DNA of 64,000 nt from contig JAAFIP010000002.1 in assembly GCA_013297865.1 (NCBI GenBank), forward strand, positions 186,001 through 250,000, read 5' to 3'. Positions 57,747-64,000 of the stretch are shown here, one piece after another. Below the pieces are notes generated by a model. That model did no database searches. It was not told where the DNA came from and saw only the letters and a list, made by a program, of their open reading frames with translations. The translations under genes were made by a program, and so were the position numbers. Each line of letters opens with the position of its first letter. The first letter of the stretch is position 1. This DNA comes from Polaromonas sp. (GTDB taxonomy: Bacteria > Pseudomonadota > Gammaproteobacteria > Burkholderiales > Burkholderiaceae_C).

Positions 57747-59591
57747 TTACACCAGCGCTTCGGCCTCAACGCTTTGCTGCAGCGCCCACATGTCGGCGTA
57801 GCGGCCTGATTGCGCCAGCAGCTGCGCGTGGGTACCGCGCTCGATAATGCGGCCTGCGTCGAGCACCAATATCTCGTGCGCATCCACCACGGTAGACAGA
57901 CGGTGCGCAATCACCAGTGTGGTCTTGCCGCTGGCCACGCCCTGCAGCTCGGCCTGGATGGCGCGCTCGTTGGCGCTGTCCAGCGCTGAGGTGGCTTCGT
58001 CAAATATCAAAATCGCCGGGTTCTTCAGCAGGGTGCGGGCAATGGCTACGCGCTGCTTTTCGCCGCCCGAGAGCTTGAGCCCGCGCTCGCCCACCATCGT
58101 GCCGTAGCCTTTGGGCGTGGCGCTGATAAAGCCGTGGATGCGCGCGGCCTGGGCGGCGGCCTCCACCTGCTCGCGGCTGCTGCCGGGCTTGCCATAGGCG
58201 ATGTTGTATTCCACCGTGTCGTTGAACAGCACCGTGTCCTGCGGCACGATGCCAATGGCCTGGCGCACGCTGGCTTGCTGCACCTGCTTGATATCCTGCC
58301 CCGCAATGCGGATGTGGCCGCTCTGCACGTCATAAAACCTGTACAGCAGCCGCGCCAGGGTGGACTTGCCCGAGCCGCTGGGGCCCACCACCGCCACCGT
58401 TTTGCCCGCCGGGATCTCAAAGCTCACGCCGTGCAATATGGGCCGGTCGCTTTCGTAGGCAAAGTTCACATTGTCAAACTGCACCGTGGGCGAGCCCTGC
58501 ACACTCAGCGCAGGCGCGCCAGGCAGGTCGGCTATCTCGCGCTCTTTTTGCATCAGCACAAACATCTTGTCCAGATCGGTCAGGCTCTGCTTGATCTCGC
58601 GGTAGATCACGCCCAGAAAATTCAGCGGAATGTACAGCTGGATCATGAAGGCGTTGACCATCACCAGATCGCCCAGGCTCATGCGCCCGTCCACCACGCC
58701 CTGCGTGGCACGCCACAGCATGGCCACCAGGCCCACGGCAATGATGAGCTGCTGGCCCGTATTCAGTAGCATCAGTGTGGTCTGGCTCTTCAGGCGCGCC
58801 TTGCGCAGCTTCTCCAGGCTCACATCGTAGCGCTGGGCTTCGAAGGCTTCGTTGTTGAAGTATTTGACGGTTTCATAGTTCAGCAGCGAGTCGATGGCCT
58901 TGGTGTGGGCGGCAGAGTCAAACTCGTTGGCCTGCTTGCGAAACTGCGTGCGCCACTCGGTCACCAGCACGGTGAAGGTGATGTACAGCACCAGCGCGGC
59001 AATGGTAATGCCGGCAAACCACACATCAAACTTCACCGCCAATATCCCCAGCACCAGGGCCACCTCGATCAGCGTGGGGATGATGGAATACAGCGAATAC
59101 GAAATCAGCGACTCAATGCCGCGCACACCGCGCTCCACATCGCGCGTCATGCCGCCGGTCTGGCGCTCCAGGTGAAAGCGCAGGCTCAGGGCGTGCAGGT
59201 GCTCAAAGGTCTCCAGCGCTATCGTGCGCGCCGTACCGTGGGTGGCCTTGGCAAACACCAGCTCGCGCAGCTCGGTAAACAGCGAGGTAGACAGGCGCAG
59301 CGCGCCATAGCCCAGCAGCAGCGCCATCGGCACGATCAGCACGGCCTGCGGGTCGCCCGGCTTGAGCGTCATGCTGTCCACCAGCTCTTTGAGCAGCAGG
59401 GGCACGCTCACGTTGGCCATTTTGGCGCCCACCATAAAGGCCAGCGCAGCCATCACGCGCCATTTGTAACGCCACAGATAGGGAAAAAGCCGCCTGAGCG
59501 TGGCCCAGTCGGAGTTGGCCGGGGCGGCGGGGGCGGTGGGGCTGCTCTCGGCAGGAGGGGCAGCGGGTGTTGTGGGAGCTAGCGAGCGCAT
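57747..59591 (-). CDS. ABC transporter, Atm1-type half transporter
   Basis: A 614-residue fused membrane-ATPase protein. The N-terminal 30 residues are Ala/Pro-rich, followed by six transmembrane helices (about 40-320). In the nucleotide-binding domain (about 370-600) Walker A is GPSGSGKSTLARLL, the signature LSGGEKQRVAIART and Walker B ILIFDEATSALD. The helices resemble the Atm1/HMT1 group (HALSLRFHLERQTGGMTRDV; NYETVKYFNNEAFE), which exports glutathione-linked metal or sulfur species. The substrate is inferred from family only. Confidence 0.93.
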   Translation of the reverse strand: MRSLAPTTPAAPPAESSPTAPAAPANSDWATLRRLFPYLWRYKWRVMAALAFMVGAKMANVSVPLLLKELVDSMTLKPGDPQAVLIVPMALLLGYGALRLSTSLFTELRELVFAKATHGTARTIALETFEHLHALSLRFHLERQTGGMTRDVERGVRGIESLISYSLYSIIPTLIEVALVLGILAVKFDVWFAGITIAALVLYITFTVLVTEWRTQFRKQANEFDSAAHTKAIDSLLNYETVKYFNNEAFEAQRYDVSLEKLRKARLKSQTTLMLLNTGQQLIIAVGLVAMLWRATQGVVDGRMSLGDLVMVNAFMIQLYIPLNFLGVIYREIKQSLTDLDKMFVLMQKEREIADLPGAPALSVQGSPTVQFDNVNFAYESDRPILHGVSFEIPAGKTVAVVGPSGSGKSTLARLLYRFYDVQSGHIRIAGQDIKQVQQASVRQAIGIVPQDTVLFNDTVEYNIAYGKPGSSREQVEAAAQAARIHGFISATPKGYGTMVGERGLKLSGGEKQRVAIARTLLKNPAILIFDEATSALDSANERAIQAELQGVASGKTTLVIAHRLSTVVDAHEILVLDAGRIIERGTHAQLLAQSGRYADMWALQQSVEAEALV

Positions 59592-59628
59592 GGGACAATC
59601 GTGTTTTAGTTAATGCTAGATTGTGCCT

Positions 59629-60036
59629 ATGTCTCAAAACTCAAGTGAAGTCACGGTTATGCCCACCGACAAGGAGCTGGTGCTCAAGGTCATCCCCATG
59701 CCTGGTGACAGCAACGCCAATGGCGACATCTTCGGTGGCTGGGTGATGGCGCAAGTGGACCTGGCCGGCTCGGTCATCCCTGCGCGTATTGCCAAGGGGC
59801 GCATTGCCACGGTGGCTGTGAACCAGTTTATTTTCAAGCAGGCCGTCAAGATCGGCGATTTGCTGAGCTTTTTTGCCGAGGTGGAGCGCATTGGCACTAC
59901 CTCGGTGACGGTGAAGGTGGAGGTCTATGCCCAGCGCATGCGCCAGCCCGAGCAGACCATCAAGGTCACCGAGGCTAACCTCACCTATGTGGCCATCGAC
60001 ATGGAAGGCAAGCCACGGCCCCTGCCCAAGGCATAA
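59629..60036 (+). CDS. Acyl-CoA thioesterase (YciA-like hotdog fold)
   Basis: About 135 residues from the ATG at 59629; an in-frame GTG lies 6 bp upstream. The hotdog active-site stretch is PGDSNANGDIFGGWVMAQVD with the catalytic Asp, then VAVNQFIFKQAVKIGDLLSF. The family hydrolyses short- to long-chain acyl-CoA. It diverges from the ABC transporter gene by 37 bp. Confidence 0.93.
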   Translation: MSQNSSEVTVMPTDKELVLKVIPMPGDSNANGDIFGGWVMAQVDLAGSVIPARIAKGRIATVAVNQFIFKQAVKIGDLLSFFAEVERIGTTSVTVKVEVYAQRMRQPEQTIKVTEANLTYVAIDMEGKPRPLPKA

Positions 60037-60064
60037 GGTGCTGGCTTGAGGCGCGGCTGATCGC

Positions 60065-61270
60065 CTAGCCTTTCTTCACCACCACCAGGCCCTTGAGGTA
60101 TTCGCCCTCGGGAAAATTGATGGTCATCGGGTGGTCGGGCGCGCCGCCGAGCTTTTCGCTGATATAGCCGTCCACCAGCGCATCGGTGCCTGCTGAAGCG
60201 ACAATTTTGTGAAACAGCTCTGCGCCAATGCCGCCCGAGCAGCTGTAGGTAAACAGCACGCCGCCGGGCTCCAGAATTTTGAAAGCCAGGCGGTTGATGT
60301 CTTTGTAGGCGCGCGCGGCGCGCTCAGCATGCGCCGCGCTGGGCGCAAACTTGGGCGGGTCCAGAATGATCGCGTCAAAAGTCTGCCCCGCCTCGCGCAG
60401 CGCGCGCAGGCTGGCGTTGACATCTGCATCCATAAAGGTGGTGTGGCTTGCGTCGATGCCGTTGAGCGCCACGTTGGCCTTAGCCCGCTCAATCGCTGCG
60501 CCGCTGGAGTCAATCGAGGTGATGTGGGCCGAGCCCAGCTGCCCACCCGCGCGCATGCCCGCCAGCGCAGCCACAGTGAAGCCGCCAGTGTAGCAATAGC
60601 AGTTGAGCACGCGCTGAAACCGCAGGCGCTGCGCATAGTCAGCAAACTTTTTGCGGCTGTCGCGCTGGTCCAGATAAAAGCCGGTTTTGTGGCCCTCGGC
60701 AATGTTCAGGCTCAGGCGGTAGTTGTGCTCGGTAATGACGATCTCCACCTCGCCGCTGCCGCGCAGCCAGCCGGTCACAGGCTCCAGGCCTTCAAGCGCG
60801 CGTGTGCTGGCGTCAGAGCGCTCATACAGCTTGGTCAGGCCCGTGGCCTGCAGCAGCGCGTCGGCAATCACCTGCTTGTGCCGGTCTGCCCCCGCCGACA
60901 GAAACTGCGCTACCAGCGTGTCGCCATAGCGGTCCACAATCAGCCCCGGCAAGCCATCCGACTCGCCATGCACCAGCCGCACTCCATCGCTTTGCACATC
61001 AAAGCGCTCACGCGCATTCACCGAGGCAGCGCTGGTGGCCGCAAAAAACGCCGCATCAATACGCTGCGCCTCGTCAAAGCTCCACACCCGCGCGCGAATC
61101 TTGCTCGTCGAGCTGAACGCCGCCCAGCCCAGAAACGCCCCGTCATGCCCCTCCACCCGCACCGTCTCCCCACTGTCGCCACCGCCCTTGGCAATCGCAT
61201 TGTCAAAAATCCAGGGGTGCCGGCGCAGCAATGCGCGCTCTTTGCCTTCGCGTAGTTTGATAGTTTTCAT
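60065..61270 (-). CDS. rlmI: 23S rRNA (cytosine-C5) methyltransferase, RlmI-like
   Basis: A 401-residue class-I SAM methyltransferase. It has an N-terminal PUA domain (LREGKERALLRRHPWIFDNA), a middle domain and a C-terminal SAM domain with VLNCYCYTGGFTVAALAG and the motif AIILDPPKFAPSAAHA. E. coli RlmI makes m5C1962 in 23S rRNA; assignment by similarity of motifs. It diverges from the toxin-antitoxin pair, and the LexA-box-like site lies 49 bp upstream of its start. Confidence 0.92.
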   Translation of the reverse strand: MKTIKLREGKERALLRRHPWIFDNAIAKGGGDSGETVRVEGHDGAFLGWAAFSSTSKIRARVWSFDEAQRIDAAFFAATSAASVNARERFDVQSDGVRLVHGESDGLPGLIVDRYGDTLVAQFLSAGADRHKQVIADALLQATGLTKLYERSDASTRALEGLEPVTGWLRGSGEVEIVITEHNYRLSLNIAEGHKTGFYLDQRDSRKKFADYAQRLRFQRVLNCYCYTGGFTVAALAGMRAGGQLGSAHITSIDSSGAAIERAKANVALNGIDASHTTFMDADVNASLRALREAGQTFDAIILDPPKFAPSAAHAERAARAYKDINRLAFKILEPGGVLFTYSCSGGIGAELFHKIVASAGTDALVDGYISEKLGGAPDHPMTINFPEGEYLKGLVVVKKG

Positions 61271-61318
61271 AGGGGTCTATTGTCGCAAAGCCAATTTTCA
61301 ATACATCGAGCAATCAAA

Positions 61319-61338
61319 ATACTGTATATAAATACAGC
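61319..61338. promoter_or_regulatory. LexA-box-like site
   Basis: CTGT-N8-ACAG with an AT-only spacer (ATACTGTATATAAATACAGC, core 61322-61337). This matches the proteobacterial SOS-box consensus at all eight conserved positions. It lies between divergent rlmI (49 bp) and the toxin gene (71 bp). Confidence 0.7.
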
Positions 61339-61409
61339 TAAAATATCAAAGCACCACCCTTCAAAGCAAATTCAGAAAATCATTTTGTGAATCATGGATT
61401 ACAATAAAT

Positions 61410-61739
61410 ATGTTGCAGATTGAGCGCACAGCACAGTTTGATCAATGGTTAAGATCACTCAAGGACAACATGTCTAAGCGCCGCATACAGGCGCGCTTGG
61501 ATATGCTGGCTCTGGGGCACTGGGGTGATAGCAAGCCTGTAGGCGATGGCGTGATGGAGCTCAGAGTGCACACGGGCCCGGGCTACAGGGTCTATTGCTG
61601 GCAAGATGGCGCTGTGGTGGTGGTGGTATTGTGCGCTGGCGACAAATCATCTCAGGCACGCGATATCGGGCAAGCCAAAGCCATGGTGAAGCTGCTCAGG
61701 ATGCCCGATCTTCCAAATCTGCCAAAGGAGTCTACGTGA
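61410..61739 (+). CDS. RelE/ParE-superfamily addiction toxin
   Basis: A 109-residue protein of the addiction-module killer family: IERTAQFDQWLRSLKDNMSK at the N-terminus, then VMELRVHTGPGYRVYCWQDG, the typical strand region. Members usually act as mRNA interferases. The toxin precedes its antitoxin, the order known for this subfamily. Its stop overlaps the antitoxin start (GTGA). Preceded by the LexA-box-like site. Confidence 0.9.
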   Translation: MLQIERTAQFDQWLRSLKDNMSKRRIQARLDMLALGHWGDSKPVGDGVMELRVHTGPGYRVYCWQDGAVVVVVLCAGDKSSQARDIGQAKAMVKLLRMPDLPNLPKEST

Positions 61740-62047
61740 ACACAGCGGCGCGCAAAAAACTCGGAATTGAGCGATACGACTCAGCAGACTATCTGCAAAC
61801 CCCGCAAGATATGGCGCAGTACTTTGAAGCCTGCCTGGAAATGGGTGAACCCGCTTTGATTCAGGAGGCGCTGGGTGCCATAGCCCGTGCTCGTGGCATG
61901 AGCCAACTGGCCAAAGACACGGGCCTTACACGCGAGGGGCTATACCGCTCGCTTTCGGCGCAGGGCAACCCAGAGTTTTCCACCATCATGCGCGTCATCT
62001 CTGCACTCGGGCTAACTCTGCATGTCACACCTGCTTTGAAAAACTAG
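61736..62047 (+). CDS. Addiction-module antidote (HTH antitoxin)
   Basis: About 103 residues from the GTG at 61736, with AAAGGAG at 61724-61730 and a 4-bp overlap with the toxin. It has an N-terminal toxin-neutralising part (YDSADYLQTPQDMAQYFEAC) and a C-terminal helix-turn-helix (MSQLAKDTGLTREGLYRSLS) of the XRE type. It probably represses its own operon as well as blocking the toxin. Confidence 0.9.
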   Translation: MNTAARKKLGIERYDSADYLQTPQDMAQYFEACLEMGEPALIQEALGAIARARGMSQLAKDTGLTREGLYRSLSAQGNPEFSTIMRVISALGLTLHVTPALKN

Positions 62048-62273
62048 CACTGAGCAGCGATCGTCTGCAGCATTAGTTTTTGTGGTGATCGACCCGGGTG
62101 TTGTGATGGTTGACACGCCAGGCACAACGCGCCTGATAGCCCGGGAGATACAAAATCTTGCATATTTGATATACCTGCCCATGGCCACTGCGTAGTGCAA
62201 ACCAGCGCATGAAAGGTAATATTCCGATACTGGCGACGCAAGATAGTCAGTCATACCAAAAAAGGGACAGGAT
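62048..62273. other. Intergenic region before the membrane-protein operon
   Basis: No gene is seen. A TTGACA hexamer lies at 62110-62115, but the 17-nt-spaced downstream hexamer is a poor -10, so no promoter is assigned. GGGACAGG just before 62274 is a plausible Shine-Dalgarno. Confidence 0.4.
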
Positions 62274-63305
62274 ATGCAGCAGCTCATGAGCTTTTACGCG
62301 GCGCCCATCATGGCCCAAAGCCTGGGCGAGCAGATGGACGCCAACCGCGTCGAAGTCCTGGTGCTCACACCCGAGCAGTTCATGAGTATCGTGCAGGACA
62401 AAACCGAAGGGCGCTACAACCGAAAATACGCCGAGGAAGTACGCGACACGCTCAAAGGCACTGCGTTTGCAGACTACTGGAAAACCACTTTCTACCCCAA
62501 CCTTAACGCGCCCGGTACCCTGCCCGCAGGCCAGCTAGGCGCTGACGCCTATACCCTCGTCCACACCCTCCACGCCCTGGGCGTGCCCGGCACCCGCGTC
62601 TACAGCAAGATGCACAAGGGCAAGGAATATCTCATCATCAAAGGCCACGCTGGACTGCGCAACCTGCTGCAAGGCACCCGCTACCTCGCTACCAACCCGC
62701 AAATCATCCAGATGGGCCTGGGTGCCCAAGGCCTCAAGAACGTCGCCAAAGGCGGCTTCATACTTGGATTGGTGGTCACCGCAGGCATCGAAGTAACCGA
62801 ATTCATCCTCAACGATGAAAAGACCCTGGGAGACCTGGTGGGAAGCATTGGCTACGAAGCGGTGAAGAGCGGAGTGGTGGCGGGGCTGGCTTTGGGGTTT
62901 GGTACGGGTATAGTGAAAATGGCTGCACTTGGCCTCACTGGATGGGTAGGGTCAGTACTAGCTGTGGCTGCTCTGCCGCTCGGAGTTATGTTTGTTGCGG
63001 CTTTGACGATAGGCGTGATTGTGAACGTAATTGACAACCACTTCGATGTAAAAAAGAAAGTTCTTGATGCACTTAAAGCACTTCCTGGAAACATAGAGGA
63101 AGGCGTATACAAAATCAAGAGCGATAGCTTGAGCGAAATGGAAAAAATAAAAATGGAAGTTGATAGACGTTGGGAACTGATGAAAAATGACCTTAAGAAG
63201 ACTGCAAACCACGCTATAGATAAAGCTATTCAATCTGGAACAGATGCAATTAAAAATTACTTAGAGCAATCGTTCAAACAAATACTACTTCCTGTAAGAA
63301 GATGA
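62274..63305 (+). CDS. Putative membrane-active effector of unknown family
   Basis: A 343-residue protein in two parts. Residues 1-160 are soluble and GC-rich (VEVLVLTPEQFMSIVQDKTE, GVPGTRVYSKMHKGKEYLII). Residues about 160-255 contain a run of glycine/alanine-rich hydrophobic helices (KGGFILGLVVTAGIEVTEFI; MAALGLTGWVGSVLAVAALP; LGVMFVAALTIGVIVNVI). The remainder is a charged, probably helical tail. The 3-prime third is clearly more AT-rich. The hydrophobic part recalls E. coli YafU by eye. With the coupled membrane genes after it, a pore-forming toxin is a reasonable guess, not shown. Confidence 0.6.
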   Translation: MQQLMSFYAAPIMAQSLGEQMDANRVEVLVLTPEQFMSIVQDKTEGRYNRKYAEEVRDTLKGTAFADYWKTTFYPNLNAPGTLPAGQLGADAYTLVHTLHALGVPGTRVYSKMHKGKEYLIIKGHAGLRNLLQGTRYLATNPQIIQMGLGAQGLKNVAKGGFILGLVVTAGIEVTEFILNDEKTLGDLVGSIGYEAVKSGVVAGLALGFGTGIVKMAALGLTGWVGSVLAVAALPLGVMFVAALTIGVIVNVIDNHFDVKKKVLDALKALPGNIEEGVYKIKSDSLSEMEKIKMEVDRRWELMKNDLKKTANHAIDKAIQSGTDAIKNYLEQSFKQILLPVRR

Positions 63306-63796
63306 CACCATTGGAAGACTTCAAAAAATGGGCGCGTTGGGGTATTCCTATGCTGGTTGTCATCTTGGGTCTAGCTGCTTGGAGTTTATTGGTTGCTATC
63401 CCCAGCACCTTTAACGATCTAGCGAATCAAGTACCCGGTTTGCGCATTAGCTCGGGTCTGGCGGTAGTCCCGTTTTTTGCGTTGTTTACAGCGTCCCTTC
63501 TTCTGATGGCTATTTTGCTTTTTATGGGACTGAAAAAAGCAGCAGAGCTAGCGGGTTATTTATTCATCGTTTTTTTTATTCTTACTCTGATATCCATACC
63601 CATCGCTTTCATTGGCGGCCCATTACTTCAAAACCACTATCTTCCTAAAATGGGCTACACCGAGTGCGATAAATTGCGTGGTGGTCAGTCTTTCTTTTTC
63701 AACGACTGGGTCAAAAACCCCGAGTGGTGCGTTGACCAAAAAGACCATGCGTGGGTCCGTGAGCAGGCGGCTAAGCGGGGTGGGGAGAAAAAATGA
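63302..63796 (+). CDS. Putative immunity-type membrane protein
   Basis: A 164-residue protein with three hydrophobic helices (WGIPMLVVILGLAAWSLLVA; VVPFFALFTASLLLMAILLF; AGYLFIVFFILTLISIPIAF) and a C-terminal soluble part with two Cys (YTECDKLRGG, PEWCVDQ). ATGA overlap with the preceding gene and with the following one. No family recognised. The arrangement fits an immunity protein for a membrane-active toxin. Confidence 0.65.
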   Translation: MTPLEDFKKWARWGIPMLVVILGLAAWSLLVAIPSTFNDLANQVPGLRISSGLAVVPFFALFTASLLLMAILLFMGLKKAAELAGYLFIVFFILTLISIPIAFIGGPLLQNHYLPKMGYTECDKLRGGQSFFFNDWVKNPEWCVDQKDHAWVREQAAKRGGEKK

Positions 63797-64000
63797 ATGA
63801 CGCCAGCGAGGCTGCGGCAGTTAAACCCGCCAAACCTGCGAAGAAAAAATACCTGTCTGCAAAGGCAAAGCTTGAGCTAGCGCAGCATAAAAAGAATGGC
63901 CCACGCGCCATCGCAATGCTGCTGGTGTTGATAGGCATATGTGCATGGCTTTTTTACGCTCTGGCCTGGGTACCCTTGCGTGACATACGCAACCAGGCAC
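63793..64000 (+). CDS. Membrane protein, partial (runs off the window)
   Basis: The first 69 codons are present. It has a Lys/Ala-rich start (AAAVKPAKPAKKKYLSAKAK), then a transmembrane helix (AIAMLLVLIGICAWLFYALA). The ATG overlaps the stop of the previous gene (ATGA), giving a third coupled member of the operon. Function unknown. Confidence 0.75.
   Translation, partial: MNDASEAAAVKPAKPAKKKYLSAKAKLELAQHKKNGPRAIAMLLVLIGICAWLFYALAWVPLRDIRNQA

Noticed and set aside
62110-62140. Sigma-70 promoter before the membrane-protein operon.
   Set aside because: TTGACA is perfect but the correctly spaced -10 position is poor.

Overview
The window is a gene-dense, high-GC stretch of a betaproteobacterial chromosome. 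Gene content and order (mla–bolA–murA–his–tatABC, ubiE–ubiJ–ubiB, lepA–lepB–rnc–era–recO–pdxJ–acpS, a DUF3683 flavin/Fe-S fusion, split hisI/hisE, short-form hisG) and two kinds of short dispersed repeat point to Burkholderiales, most likely Comamonadaceae. The genus cannot be fixed from sequence alone. I saw no rRNA, tRNA, CRISPR array or recognisable IS transposase.

Layout. 1-6.8 kb: glutamate synthase gltB and gltD with a small monooxygenase-like gene between them, closed by a strong terminator. 6.85-7.6 kb: an antisense exported protein of unknown function. 7.7-11.8 kb: the Mla phospholipid transport operon mlaF-E-D-A-C-B. 11.8-15.05 kb: an ABC exporter pair, bolA and murA. 15.1-26.4 kb: a histidine locus (hisG, D, C, B, H, A, F, I, E) interrupted by a RHH/PIN toxin-antitoxin pair, a J-domain-like gene, an antisense lipoprotein, an antisense PIN/AbrB pair and an aldose-epimerase gene. 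26.4-28.9 kb: a small membrane protein, a HIT protein and tatABC. 29-32.9 kb: a 1306-residue flavin/iron-sulfur oxidoreductase. 33.1-36.2 kb: a twin-FecR exported protein and a two-partner-secretion pore without a visible exoprotein. 36.3-40.7 kb: DUF971, ubiE, a Tim44-like protein, ubiJ and ubiB. 40.7-47.3 kb: a sodium:solute symporter, an FmdB zinc ribbon, DUF502, aspS, a small secreted protein, a Nudix hydrolase and a degenerate HtrA-like protein. 47.3-47.9 kb: a long intergenic region with a DnaA box and a short terminated transcript candidate. 47.9-55.5 kb: lepA, lepB, DUF4845, rnc, era, recO, pdxJ, acpS. 55.5-56.5 kb: an inverted-repeat element carrying a low-GC, nuclease-like gene. 56.6-61.3 kb: nagZ, an Atm1-type ABC transporter, an acyl-CoA thioesterase and rlmI. 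61.3-64 kb: a toxin-antitoxin pair behind a LexA-box-like site, then a translationally coupled operon of membrane proteins that resembles a pore-forming effector with immunity proteins and runs off the window.

The strongest unexplained structures are: (i) the element at 55500-56487, with about 134-bp near-perfect inverted arms, each itself an imperfect palindrome, around a lone gene with a PD-(D/E)XK-like residue pattern; (ii) a three-hairpin cluster at 53149-53369 between era and recO, in which two hairpins have different stems but carry the same 30-nt loop in opposite orientation; and (iii) a dispersed repeat of about 60 bp in ten copies, mostly abutting start codons and in several places used as protein-coding sequence. 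Functional statements rest on motif recognition by eye; no searches were run.
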